A DNA stretch of 64,000 nucleotides from Pseudomonas putida (GCF_028682175.1 NZ_JANHKS010000003.1:124001-188000); one strand, 5' to 3'. Counted from the first letter of the stretch, positions 15,581 to 24,035 are shown. Translations and numbers: made by a program. The notes: generated by a model from the letters alone, not told the origin.

Positions 15581-16684
15581 ATGACGCCATCGATGGACGT
15601 GTTCTGGCATGACGACGTGCTGCGTCACGACACCGGCTACGGAGTGTTCGAAGCGCCACCCAGCGATTTGCTGGAATTTCAGATCCAGCACCCGGAAAGC
15701 AGCCCGCGACTGGTCAACATGCGGGCCATCCTGCACAACGGGCCGGTAGCCGGGCATCTGGCCTGGCACAGCGGGCGGCACGCGACCGATGCTGAACTGC
15801 TGCGCTTTCATACGCGCGAGTACCTGAGCCGGATTCGCGATGCCGAGCCGAACGGCAAACGCTTCAGCAGCACCACACTGATGAATCCCGGCAGCCTGCA
15901 GGGCCTGCTGGCAGCGGCGGGCACCAGCATCGCTGCCGTGGAAAAGACCCTGGCCAGCCGCCGCCCGACCATGGCCCTGGTGCGTCCGCCAGGCCACCAC
16001 GCGGCACCGGACATGTGCGACGGCTACTGCTTTTTCAATAACGTTGCCGTCGCAGCCCAGGCCGCGCGGGTGGCCGGTATCGAACGGGTGGCGATCATCG
16101 ATTGGGACGTGCACCACGGCAACGGCACCCAGGCCGGCTTTTACGCCGATTCCTCGGTGCTGACCGTGTCCCTGCACATGGATCACGGCGCCTGGGGTCC
16201 CAGCCATCGGCAGACTGGAGCTGTGGACGAGCGCGGCGAAGGCAAGGCGTTGGGCGGCAACCTGAACCTCCCGCTGCCCATGGGCTCGGGCGACCTGACC
16301 TATGAGCTGGCGTTCGAACGCTTCGTCAAGCCCACCGTCAGGACCTTCGCACCGCAGTTGCTGATCATCGCCAACGGCCTGGACGCCTCGCAGTTCGATC
16401 CCAACGGGCGGCAGTTGCTGACCATGCACGGCTTCAACCACCTGGCGCGGCAGGCCAGAGCGCTGGCGGACGAACTCTGCGAAGGGCGGTTGCTGATCGT
16501 TCAGGAGGGCGGCTACAACCCGGCGTACAGCGCGTTCTGCCTGCATGCCACGGTTGAGGGCTTCATAGGCAGTTCATCGACGCTCGCCGATCCGTTGGCG
16601 TATATGCCGATGTTCGAGGGCCGCAGCCGTGCCGATGTCGATGCGCTGGGGGTGGCGCTTGAGGAAGTAGGGTGGAGGTTTTGA
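15581..16684 (+). CDS. Histone deacetylase family / acetylpolyamine amidohydrolase-like enzyme
   Basis: 367 aa, start ATG 15581 just 10 bases after the M24 gene. Seen: full HDAC catalytic set, RPPGHHA (His139/His140), DWDVHHGNGTQ (zinc ligands Asp176 and His178), GLDASQFDPNGR (third ligand Asp268) and the transition-state tyrosine in EGGY (Tyr312). Bacterial members deacetylate acetylpolyamines, acetoin-pathway proteins or other N-acyl amines in the cytoplasm. As the last gene of the operon it probably removes an acyl group from the imported compound or from the product of the M24 hydrolase. The substrate is not identified. Confidence 0.88.
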   Translation: MTPSMDVFWHDDVLRHDTGYGVFEAPPSDLLEFQIQHPESSPRLVNMRAILHNGPVAGHLAWHSGRHATDAELLRFHTREYLSRIRDAEPNGKRFSSTTLMNPGSLQGLLAAAGTSIAAVEKTLASRRPTMALVRPPGHHAAPDMCDGYCFFNNVAVAAQAARVAGIERVAIIDWDVHHGNGTQAGFYADSSVLTVSLHMDHGAWGPSHRQTGAVDERGEGKALGGNLNLPLPMGSGDLTYELAFERFVKPTVRTFAPQLLIIANGLDASQFDPNGRQLLTMHGFNHLARQARALADELCEGRLLIVQEGGYNPAYSAFCLHATVEGFIGSSSTLADPLAYMPMFEGRSRADVDALGVALEEVGWRF

Positions 16685-16806
16685 GGCCAGATGATCCAAG
16701 AATCTGGTCGCGTAACTCTAACTTAACGCAATACTCAAAATAGTGAACCTGAACTACCCAATATGTTTCATTGGATTTACATATCGCCATAAGCAATTAA
16801 ACAACT

Positions 16807-16833
16807 GGGAGCCATGTCGGCTCCCTGTCGTTA
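16807..16833 (+). terminator. Probable Rho-independent terminator after the deacetylase operon
   Basis: GGGAGCC (16807-16813), loop ATGTC, GGCTCCC (16819-16825), followed by TGTCGTTATTT. The U-tract is interrupted, so termination may be partial. It separates the catabolic operon from the three-gene operon starting at 16956. Confidence 0.55.
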
Positions 16834-16836
16834 TTT

Positions 16837-16937
16837 GAAAGTTGATAAAGTTTCAACTTCCGTCGCCATTTTTGCCGCAAAACCCGGTGCGTGTTCTATA
16901 AGTAAGTTCAGTATTTCGTTTATACACAACGCACCGG
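16837..16937 (+). promoter_or_regulatory. AT-rich leader with two inverted repeats before the hydrolase-caspase operon
   Basis: GAAAGTTGA (16837-16845) pairs with TCAACTTC (16853-16860) apart from one extra A. CCGGTGCG (16884-16891) pairs with CGCACCGG (16930-16937) across 38 AT-rich bases that contain TTCTATAAG and TTTATACA, possible -10 elements. The second repeat ends just before GGAGGG (16942-16947), the ribosome-binding site of the first gene, so it could act as an operator or as a translation-controlling hairpin. The gap 16685-16955 otherwise holds no gene. Confidence 0.45.
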
Positions 16938-16955
16938 TTTGTCGGAGGGATTCGT

Positions 16956-18536
16956 ATGGCCACGCCTTTGCTCGCACCCAATAAAGATAACTATCTGGTC
17001 TCTGCCAACGGCCGGCTCGGCAACCCGCCGCAAAGTGCCATTACCGAGGTCTCGCGGATACTCGACCATGCCATGCAGCAAGGGCCGGCCAAGGGTCTGG
17101 TGATCCACATGCACGGGGGACTGGTCAGCCGCGACTCCGCCTTGAATGACATAACCGCGAGGCTGACCCCGCGTTATCAGGAAGCCGGCGCCTACCCGTT
17201 GTTTTTTGTCTGGGAGTCCGGGTTCAAGGAAGCGCTGCTCAACAACAAGAGCGACATTCTCAACGACCCAGCCTTTCGGGAGTTGGTAAAGAAAGTGTCC
17301 GAGTGGGTGGTGGCAAAGATTTCCCCGGTCGGGGGCGTCAACTTCAAGGGGGCGGGAGGCGTCCCTATTACCGATGTCGACCGGTTCCGGCAAGAATATG
17401 ACCGCTGGTTCGATAACCTGCGCCAGGCGCCGCCCGTAGAAGACAGCGATATTGCCGGCGACGCTCAGGCTACGACGCGGTCGAACGCCGGCATTCCCGA
17501 TCTGGATGACCTGGCGAGCGATATCGAGCGGCAACTGGACGATGATCCTGAATTCAAGAGGGTGCTCGGGCGAGCCTTCAATGCCGCCAACCCGCCCGGC
17601 GTCGTGGTCACCACCAAGGGAGCCGGAACGACGGAGCGCGCCACGGTGCTGCTCATCAGTCCGGATGCACTGGATGAGATGTTCCCTGCCACTGGACCGG
17701 CTTCAACCGATGCCCGGGTCAAGACCCGGGGCGTCTTCACCTGGCTCAACGTGGCGCGCTATGCCGCCGGGATCGTGATAGCGGTCCTCAAGCGCTTTCG
17801 CAGCCATCGCGATCACGGCGTGTACTGCACCATCGTCGAGGAGGTGCTGCAGTCCGCCTACGGTGACCTGATTGGCGCCACCGTCTGGAACGCCATGAAG
17901 AAGGACACCCTGGACAGCTTCGCCGACGGCACCGACACCTGCGGCCGGTTGGTGGTGCAGAAGATCAGGGAGATGGAAAAGGCCGGCAAACAGTTCAAGA
18001 AGATCACCCTGGTCGGCCACAGCACCGGGGCGATCTACATCTGCAATTTTCTCGATGCTGCCAGGTCCGCGGGGCTGGAGACGCCGATCCAGGTGGTGTT
18101 CCTCGCACCTGCCGTGACGTGCCAGCGATTCGCCCGGGCCATCAATGACCATGAAGGCACTTATCTTCGCGACTTTCGCATGTTCGCCATGCGTGATGCC
18201 CGCGAGCAACAGGACGCGATGCTCAAGCCGCTTTACACGCGCAGCCTGCTGTATTTCGTCTCGGGGTTGCTGGAGGGCAATGACGTGGACGGCAAGTGGA
18301 CCTCGGAGGAGGACATGCCGCTGGTGGGAATGGAGCGCTTCTTCACGCAAGCCGCTTTCAGCAACGATGCGCAGGTGCAGAAGGTCTGGCAGTTCTTCAA
18401 TGCCAAGGCCAATCGTCTGGTCTGGTCCAGGGCGGCGGACGCGGGGGTCGGTCTGAATAGCGATTCGCAGCACCATGGCGATTTCGACAATGACGAATCC
18501 ACCCTGATTTCCTTGATGAACATCATCCGGGGGTGA
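16956..18536 (+). CDS. Alpha/beta-hydrolase-like protein of an unassigned three-gene operon
   Basis: 526 aa, no signal peptide. Seen: an oxyanion-type HMHGGL (51-56) after a hydrophobic strand (GLVI), a long central part (about 100-290) with an acidic linker (PDLDDLASDIERQLDDDPEFKRVLG), and a nucleophile elbow ITLVGHSTGAIY (350-361) with Ser356. Histidines 507-508 near the C-terminus (SQHHGDFDNDES) are candidates for the catalytic base. So the fold is that of a lipase or esterase split by a roughly 250-residue insertion. Good GGAGGG site; the caspase-like gene follows 7 bases after the stop. A cytoplasmic lipase-like enzyme coupled to a caspase-like protease suggests an effector plus activator pair, but function is unknown. 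Confidence 0.75.
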   Translation: MATPLLAPNKDNYLVSANGRLGNPPQSAITEVSRILDHAMQQGPAKGLVIHMHGGLVSRDSALNDITARLTPRYQEAGAYPLFFVWESGFKEALLNNKSDILNDPAFRELVKKVSEWVVAKISPVGGVNFKGAGGVPITDVDRFRQEYDRWFDNLRQAPPVEDSDIAGDAQATTRSNAGIPDLDDLASDIERQLDDDPEFKRVLGRAFNAANPPGVVVTTKGAGTTERATVLLISPDALDEMFPATGPASTDARVKTRGVFTWLNVARYAAGIVIAVLKRFRSHRDHGVYCTIVEEVLQSAYGDLIGATVWNAMKKDTLDSFADGTDTCGRLVVQKIREMEKAGKQFKKITLVGHSTGAIYICNFLDAARSAGLETPIQVVFLAPAVTCQRFARAINDHEGTYLRDFRMFAMRDAREQQDAMLKPLYTRSLLYFVSGLLEGNDVDGKWTSEEDMPLVGMERFFTQAAFSNDAQVQKVWQFFNAKANRLVWSRAADAGVGLNSDSQHHGDFDNDESTLISLMNIIRG

Positions 18537-18543
18537 GCGGCCC

Positions 18544-19656
18544 ATGGCTACCGACGATCGCGCAATCCTGGTGGGCATCGCCCGCTATCGCGACAGCGAC
18601 TTGTTCCCCACCCTCGACGGTCCGTTGAACGACATCGAGCGGGTCCGGGACTGGCTGACCGACCCGCAGGGTGCCGCTGTGCCCGGCGGCAATGTGGTGA
18701 CCTTGACCACGCCCCAGGAATTGCTGGCGCTACCCGGAACCGGCTGGCCGGAGAGCACCGTCTGGTCGCCCAACGCCTGGTCGTTCTCCCAGGAGTTCAA
18801 CAGGATCGCTTTTGACGACAAAGGCGAGCCGTTGCGCCGCAAGAGCCGTCTCTACCTGTACTTCTCGGGGCATGGCTTCTCGCTCAGTGAGGACGGCTAC
18901 CCCAGTGCCGCATTGTTCAGCGCCGACAACTACGGGAGCATCCATTCCAATCTTGCGGGGTCCGTATACGCTGCCGCCATCAAGCGCGCCGGGCTGTTCA
19001 GCGAAGTGGTGCTGATCATGGACTGTTGTCGCGACGTGTTCGGCAACTTCACCTACAACCCACCCAGTTTCAATCGTGTGGAAAACAGCGCTGCCGAGAA
19101 CACCAAGGTCTATGCGCTGTATGCAGCACCCAGGCGAGGCAAATCCCAGGAACGCGAGCTGCCAGGCTCCAACGGCAAGGTGGTCGGCTTGATGACCGAT
19201 GCCTTCCTGCGGGCGCTGGAAGATGCGCCCAGCGATGTGGCGGGCTGCGTGGCAGGGCAGGTGCTGACTCGGGTGATGACCTATAACTGGGCCAACTGGT
19301 ACCCGGTCAACCCGCTGCCTCCGGCACCGCGCAGCGTGCCTCCCGATCAGGGTGACATCTACTTCAAGTCCCGGCGCACGCTCAATGCCGTTACCTTCAC
19401 GAGCACCACGGCGCTGGTGCCAGGCAGCTCGCTGTACCTGCGTTCAGACCTGTGGAACGCCATCGCCACAGTCGGAGCGTCGTCCCTCATCTGGCGCGAC
19501 ACCGCCTACAGCTGGCAGCAGGAAATTGCGCTCAGCCCATCGGCGGACGGCGGGCAGCAATTCACCCTGATCCTTCCGACCGGCGATCACACACTACTCG
19601 TCGGCACGGGGACCCACAGTTTTGATCCGGGGGTGAACAATGCCATCGCCCTTTGA
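18544..19656 (+). CDS. Caspase-like (peptidase C14 / metacaspase p20) protein
   Basis: 370 aa. Seen: DRAILVGIARYRD (5-17), the usual first strand of caspase domains; PLNDIERVRDWL (27-38); LYLYFSGHGF (103-112) with catalytic His110; VVLIMDCCRD (155-164) with the catalytic cysteine most likely Cys162 by analogy with metacaspase DCCHSG; and further p20/p10-like sequence (NTKVYALYAAPRRGKSQE, GLMTDAFLRALE) to about 250. The last 110 residues (about 260-370) look like a beta-sandwich, with alternating hydrophobic strands and no known motif. Both catalytic residues are present, so it should be active after Arg/Lys or Asp. It is coupled to the hydrolase upstream and overlaps the next gene by 17 bases. 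Confidence 0.82.
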   Translation: MATDDRAILVGIARYRDSDLFPTLDGPLNDIERVRDWLTDPQGAAVPGGNVVTLTTPQELLALPGTGWPESTVWSPNAWSFSQEFNRIAFDDKGEPLRRKSRLYLYFSGHGFSLSEDGYPSAALFSADNYGSIHSNLAGSVYAAAIKRAGLFSEVVLIMDCCRDVFGNFTYNPPSFNRVENSAAENTKVYALYAAPRRGKSQERELPGSNGKVVGLMTDAFLRALEDAPSDVAGCVAGQVLTRVMTYNWANWYPVNPLPPAPRSVPPDQGDIYFKSRRTLNAVTFTSTTALVPGSSLYLRSDLWNAIATVGASSLIWRDTAYSWQQEIALSPSADGGQQFTLILPTGDHTLLVGTGTHSFDPGVNNAIAL

Positions 19657-21511
19657 GCCGGAAAACCAACCTCTCGAGCCGGACGCCGAAGGGCGAGTCC
19701 GCGAACGAGACGATGAAGAGATCGAGGCGCCAGCCCCGGTGGCATGGCAGGTCCCGGGCGGGGAAAACGTCAGGGTGCGATTCACGTCCAGTGCCGATGC
19801 ATCGGAGCTTTATCTGGTCAACCGAGGCTACGCGCTGATTGCCAAGGGCGTCGGTGTGCTCGATCTGCAACTGGAGCCCGGTCAATACAAGATGCGGCAG
19901 CGCATCGGCTACTGCGAGAGTGTCCAGGACGTAGACATATCGGATCATTCGGACTGGATGGACGTGGAGCTGCCAGCCCTGGCATTCCCTTCGCCGATTC
20001 CGCTGCCTGGAACCTCACTGGCCGATGCCGGCTTGCCACGACCTTTTTCGCTGGGGACAGGCAACTTCCGCTTCGTGCTCAGGGCACCCATCGACGCAGG
20101 CTCGCAGCTCGATACGGCCACCGCCGAGCACATGCGCGAAGAAATGCGCTGCCTGCGAATCGAGCGTTTCGATGGCGCCAAGTCCTGGCCGATGAGCGAC
20201 GCCCGAACGCTGCCCGAAGCGCCCGGCGTGCTGGTGTTCGATACGACGCTGCCTGCGGGCGGGTACGTGATCGTCCAGCAGCGCGAAGAGCGGCGTCAGC
20301 TGTGTCTGCCGGTATTGATGCTGCCGGGCCAGGTGACCGCCGTGTTCAGCCTGGCACTCAAGGATGAAACGGCGCGGGGTGAGGAGCGATTATCCGTGGC
20401 GGTCGAACTCGACCATGCGGCCATCGCCATGCTGTCAGCCAATGCGCTGGAGCTGCACTACGAGGCGAGCCTGTTCCGGCTGGAAGCTGCGAGAAAGGGG
20501 CTAGGCGCTGGGCGACGGGTCTATGGCTGGAGCGGCCCGGATGATGTCGAAAACATCCTGCTGACCTTGATGGACCTGCAGTTGGGGCTGCGGTCACTGA
20601 CGGCGCCGGTCAACGAACCCGGCGAGCTGGCCCCCGGACATGCGCAGCCGGCACCAGAGGTCGATCCCGGCGGTTTGAAGGCTCGAGTACAGCAGCTTGG
20701 CGCGCAGGTGGGGCAGGGCAATGCCGATGTCAGCGCCCTGGGATACGCGCTGAAACTGACAGATGCCCAGACGCGCGGCCCCACCCTGACCGCGCCGCCG
20801 TTGCTCAGGCGCAGTTGGGATCAGTTGCTGGCGACACCCGGTGGCAACGAGTTGCTCTGCGAGTTGATGGACTTCGCGTTCCAGACAGAGCCGAGCAGTA
20901 CCTGGTTTCTGTGGAGTGAGGTGCCTGGGGTGAGGACTGCGGCGTTGGTGGAACCGCCCAAGCCGAGTGCAGCGACGAACGATGAAATCGGCATCGCCAG
21001 CCGCATACCTCAAGTCACGCTCATGTCCGCGTTCAAGGACATCCTGGTATCGGCGCTGCATCTGGGGCGCCGCGTCATCGACTTGAACCTTATGCGCAAC
21101 CGGCCGGTTGAAGACGCCCAAGAGCATGAAAGTCCAATGAGCATCGACAGCGTCGAGGCCATTCTGGCAGCGTTGATCGCCAACAAGGCGTTCATCACCT
21201 GGCTCAATCAGGTGCAACTGGATGTTCAGGCAGATGACAAGGTGTTTGCCGACGAGTCAATGAACCGGTTGTTTCACAACCTGCGCACGCTCTGCGACCC
21301 CAACCTCGTCAGCATGCTGGGTGCCCGGGCCGTTGCGAGGCAGGTGTTGACGACCTTGCGTCTTCCCCAGCGTCGCGTGATCGAACTGGTCAAGGAACTG
21401 ATCAGGTGGATCGTGGGGAAGGTGCCGGATTCCGATCGCCAGGTCATCCTGGCCGCGCTGCAGCAGGCGGCCGGCTCCGTGCAGATCTGGCTGAAGGCAG
21501 GGAAGGGGTAG
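19640..21511 (+). CDS. Large protein of unknown function, third gene of the hydrolase-caspase operon
   Basis: 623 aa; ATG 19640 lies inside the end of the caspase gene with GGGGGTG just upstream, so translation is coupled. I do not recognise a family. Seen: an acidic, proline-rich N-terminus (about 1-35), a beta-rich region (about 36-260, strands such as ENVRVRFTSSADASELYLVNRG and LVFDTTLPAGGYVIVQQREE), a linker (about 330-370), then a largely helical second half (about 370-620: WDQLLATPGGNELLCELMDFAF, VEAILAALIANKAFITWLNQVQ, RRVIELVKELIRWIVGKV). No signal peptide or membrane helix is evident. It may be the sensor, scaffold or protease target of the operon; all three are guesses. Confidence 0.7.
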   Translation: MPSPFEPENQPLEPDAEGRVRERDDEEIEAPAPVAWQVPGGENVRVRFTSSADASELYLVNRGYALIAKGVGVLDLQLEPGQYKMRQRIGYCESVQDVDISDHSDWMDVELPALAFPSPIPLPGTSLADAGLPRPFSLGTGNFRFVLRAPIDAGSQLDTATAEHMREEMRCLRIERFDGAKSWPMSDARTLPEAPGVLVFDTTLPAGGYVIVQQREERRQLCLPVLMLPGQVTAVFSLALKDETARGEERLSVAVELDHAAIAMLSANALELHYEASLFRLEAARKGLGAGRRVYGWSGPDDVENILLTLMDLQLGLRSLTAPVNEPGELAPGHAQPAPEVDPGGLKARVQQLGAQVGQGNADVSALGYALKLTDAQTRGPTLTAPPLLRRSWDQLLATPGGNELLCELMDFAFQTEPSSTWFLWSEVPGVRTAALVEPPKPSAATNDEIGIASRIPQVTLMSAFKDILVSALHLGRRVIDLNLMRNRPVEDAQEHESPMSIDSVEAILAALIANKAFITWLNQVQLDVQADDKVFADESMNRLFHNLRTLCDPNLVSMLGARAVARQVLTTLRLPQRRVIELVKELIRWIVGKVPDSDRQVILAALQQAAGSVQIWLKAGKG

Positions 21512-21548
21512 TATCGCGTTCGACCGGAGCTTTCCGTGCACAAACAAA

Positions 21549-21574
21549 AAAGGCCAGCTATGCGCTGGCCTTTT
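21549..21574. terminator. Bidirectional Rho-independent terminator between the operon and tRNA-Asn
   Basis: Perfect stem AGGCCAGC / GCTGGCCT with a 5-base loop (21551-21571), flanked by a run of A on the left and TTTT on the right. It can stop both the plus-strand operon and the minus-strand tRNA transcript. Confidence 0.85.
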
Positions 21575-21586
21575 CAGTATTACGTT

Positions 21587-21662
<76 letters not shown>

Positions 21663-21671
21663 ATGAGCGCT

Positions 21672-21699
21672 ATCTTACTGATTAAAAAAGGGAAGTCAA
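21672..21699 (-). promoter_or_regulatory. Sigma-70 promoter of tRNA-Asn
   Basis: On the minus strand TTGACT (21699-21694), 16-base spacer, TAAGAT (21677-21672), ending about 9 bases before the first base of the mature tRNA. Hexamers and position fit a strong stable-RNA promoter. Confidence 0.75.
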
Positions 21700-21734
21700 G
21701 CACGCGGATGAAAAAAATCATAAACATCATCGTG

Positions 21735-22541
21735 TTAGCCGGAAATCGTGCTGCCGGCTGACAACAAACGCTGCCGCAGGCATTTCCTGTTGACCGTCCT
21801 GACATGCGCGGCCCGCACAGCGGAGAAGTCCTTCCAGTGCTCGGGCTTCCAGGGCGTGGCAGTCAGCACATTTTCTGCTCGCAAGACTATGCGGATCGTA
21901 TCGCGGTCAGGGTATGTCGTGGTCAGTTTCAACTCCAGCGTGTCCTTGTCCCGATAGCCGCTGAGCATCGGCACGAAACTGAAGGTACTTTGCGGGGACT
22001 CCTTTTCGCTGGCTTCGCCGAGCGAGTCCACAAGCCCGACGTAAACCTTGCGATCGTTCATGGTCAGCATCAGGATCTGGCGCGTTTTCGACACAGAGTC
22101 GAAGAGCAGTTCCCCCAGTGGCGTGTCCAGCAGCAAACGAGTCCGGTGATAGGCAGAGGCTGATCCGAAACCTGTGTACCTGCCTCTGAGAAAACCCAGG
22201 AATCGTGCAGCGAGAGTCCAGAGGGCCGGGGTGAAAATCGTCAGGACTGCCACTTCCAGCACAAACGCGTGATGAGCCGCAGAGGCAGCGCTGGAATAAC
22301 CCAGATCGACAAGTATCAGCCCGATCCGGCCTTGCAGGTCACACCATTCGAGAAACCGGTCGAGGGCGGTGGCCGTGCTGCAGGCAATGAGGGCAAACAG
22401 CACGCAATACAAGCCAAGTTTGGCGACCAGCAGGTAAAGCAGCTGGCCGTCATAGCGATGTAGGCGGCAGAAGTAGTAAGGGTGGTTCATGCAGACGAGG
22501 TAGCCACTCACCAGAATCGGGAGTATGAGAAGCAACCCCAT
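21735..22541 (-). CDS. Unknown inner-membrane protein with beta-rich cytoplasmic domain
   Basis: 268 aa. Seen: three likely membrane helices (about 1-19, 36-58 and 91-113), then a soluble domain (about 120-268) with LLFDSVSKTRQILMLTMNDRKVYVGLVDSL, a stretch SFVPMLSGYRDKDTLELKLTTTYP and VLTATPWKPEHWKDF. The pattern LTxxDRKVYVGxV...SGYRDxxTLxL reminds me of hypothetical proteins in other gammaproteobacteria, without known function. The start lies 2 bases after the stop of the 65-aa gene, so the two are co-expressed. It reads toward the tRNA-Asn gene on the same strand, ending about 35 bases before the tRNA promoter. Confidence 0.7.
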   Translation of the reverse strand: MGLLLILPILVSGYLVCMNHPYYFCRLHRYDGQLLYLLVAKLGLYCVLFALIACSTATALDRFLEWCDLQGRIGLILVDLGYSSAASAAHHAFVLEVAVLTIFTPALWTLAARFLGFLRGRYTGFGSASAYHRTRLLLDTPLGELLFDSVSKTRQILMLTMNDRKVYVGLVDSLGEASEKESPQSTFSFVPMLSGYRDKDTLELKLTTTYPDRDTIRIVLRAENVLTATPWKPEHWKDFSAVRAAHVRTVNRKCLRQRLLSAGSTISG

Positions 22542-22543
22542 GC

Positions 22544-22741
22544 TCAGGCTTGCTTGGCGACGATCTGCTCAGCGATTTTCTGAGCGTCTTTGTAGCTGTC
22601 GGAGTTGTAGATTTCCTGAAGGTCCTGCTTGAGCATGCCGCGACCTACGATGTGAAGGTTCTTCACGCCACCCCTGGCCTTCATGTACATGTCCTTCTCG
22701 TCCAGAATTCCGAGGAATCTCATGACGGCTGCAAGTGACAT
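22544..22741 (-). CDS. Small protein of unknown function (65 aa)
   Basis: Start ATG 22741 is chosen because AAAAGGAGAA lies 6 bases upstream; a longer reading to 22795 lacks a site. Sequence is MSLAAVMRFLGILDEKDMYM, a basic middle (KARGGVKNLHIVGRGM) and a C-terminal helix DSYKDAQKIAEQIVAKQA. No membrane helix and no known motif. It is the leader gene of the pair with the membrane protein; a cytoplasmic partner of that protein is a reasonable guess only. Confidence 0.65.
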   Translation of the reverse strand: MSLAAVMRFLGILDEKDMYMKARGGVKNLHIVGRGMLKQDLQEIYNSDSYKDAQKIAEQIVAKQA

Positions 22742-22951
22742 ACGCGTTCTCCTTTTCGATGTTCGGAGCTTCGCATCGGCCCTCTGCACTGTCAAACCGC
22801 CGGCTGTCCTGACGAAGGGGAGAACGCTGGCAGTGGTCCGCCCCGCAACCGGCGAACCCCAGGTTTTACGGGGTCTACAGCCCGATCATCGCGGCTGGTG
22901 TAGGACAGCATCCAGGCAAGCCGATGTGTTTCGCGATGTTGTATCGCGCGC

Positions 22952-23728
22952 TCACTCCCGCCCGGTCGCCTGGCGGTACTGCCTTGGCGTAAACCCGGTC
23001 AGCGCCTTGAACTGCCGGCTGAAGGCGCTATGGTCGGTGTAGCCGCACTGGATGGCGACATCGGTGATGGGCAGGTCGGTCAGCAGCAGGCGGTGGGCGT
23101 TTTCCAGGCGCACCTTCTGGATCATCTGGCGTGGCGTCAGGTGGAACACGCGCTTGCAGTAACGTTCCAGTTGCGCCACGGAGATTCCGGCGATGCGGGT
23201 CAGCTCCGAGAGGCTGATGGGCCGGTAGAAGTGGGTGCGGATGAAGTCGTCCACGGCGGCCAGGCGCTGGTAGGCCGGGTGCATGTCGCTGGCCGTTTGC
23301 AGGTCTACCGAGATGCCCATCAGGCCTATGATTTCCCCGGCGCGGTTATATAAGGGGCGTTTGTGGGTCATGCACCAGCCCGGTTCCCGGCTGCCGTACA
23401 AGTGCAGTTCAAGTTGGTCTTCGAGTATCTCGCCCCGTTCAAGTACGCGCTGATCCTGTTCGGTATAGCCGGGGCCGAACTGTGCCGGGAATACATCGGC
23501 GCTGGTCTTGCCCAACAAGGGTTTCAACTGTTTGAGCCCGCAGCGTTCCACCAGGGTGCGGTTGGCCAGTACATAACGCGCCTGATCGTCCTTGATGAAG
23601 ATCGCGGCGTTGGGGATCACGTCCAGCATCGGCAATAGCAAGGCGACCCCGGCAAGCAGTTGCTCGATGTTTTCCGGGCGGTGCAGTTCGTTGCCGTGCA
23701 GCAAGATGTCCAGGGCGTTGTGCGCCAT
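22952..23728 (-). CDS. AraC-family regulator with N-terminal PAS domain, likely hydroxyproline operon activator
   Basis: 258 aa. Seen: PAS domain about 30-145 (MLDVIPNAAIFIKDDQARYVLANRTLVERCG, GEIIGLMGISVDL) and two AraC helix-turn-helix motifs about 150-255 (LSELTRIAGISVAQLERYCKRVF, ITDVAIQCGYTDHSAFSRQFKALTGFTPRQYR). It is divergent from the hydroxyproline operon beginning at 24036; AraC regulators sit beside the equivalent clusters in P. putida and P. aeruginosa. So it probably senses hydroxyproline or a pathway metabolite through the PAS domain and activates the operon. The gap 22742-22951 shows only weak short repeats. Confidence 0.87.
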   Translation of the reverse strand: MAHNALDILLHGNELHRPENIEQLLAGVALLLPMLDVIPNAAIFIKDDQARYVLANRTLVERCGLKQLKPLLGKTSADVFPAQFGPGYTEQDQRVLERGEILEDQLELHLYGSREPGWCMTHKRPLYNRAGEIIGLMGISVDLQTASDMHPAYQRLAAVDDFIRTHFYRPISLSELTRIAGISVAQLERYCKRVFHLTPRQMIQKVRLENAHRLLLTDLPITDVAIQCGYTDHSAFSRQFKALTGFTPRQYRQATGRE

Positions 23729-24035
23729 TTTGCGACTCCGTGATGCCGTCCATGAGCGGTCGGGAGGTCAGCTTGCATCATGCTTTGCAGACTGTCGAGT
23801 GGCGTGCCAGAGCGTTCTGGCGGCGCGCGGGGATTTTTCGAATTGTGCCGATTTCGTCATGGCACGCAGGCGAAAGCATCAAGCGCGGGGGTGGGGTTTG
23901 GGTTCACTCTATGCCCATCGAATGCAGCCGAAAATTCAATAAGACAGCGGCGGTTACTCCACGCATTGACGATCCGCAACAGCGAATCAAGCCTCATGAA
24001 ACTGCCGATTCAATAACACACAAAAAGGCAAAACG
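23729..24035. other. Divergent control region of the hydroxyproline operon
   Basis: 307 bases between the AraC gene and the permease. No gene is supported. Candidate ribosome-binding sequence AAAAAGGCAAAACG stands before ATG 24036. I see no consensus -35/-10 pair, as expected for an AraC-activated promoter. Confidence 0.5.

Noticed and set aside
15242..16546. 434-codon minus-strand frame opposite the M24 and HDAC genes
   Set aside because: HDAC catalytic motifs are on the plus strand; the minus frame is a shadow.
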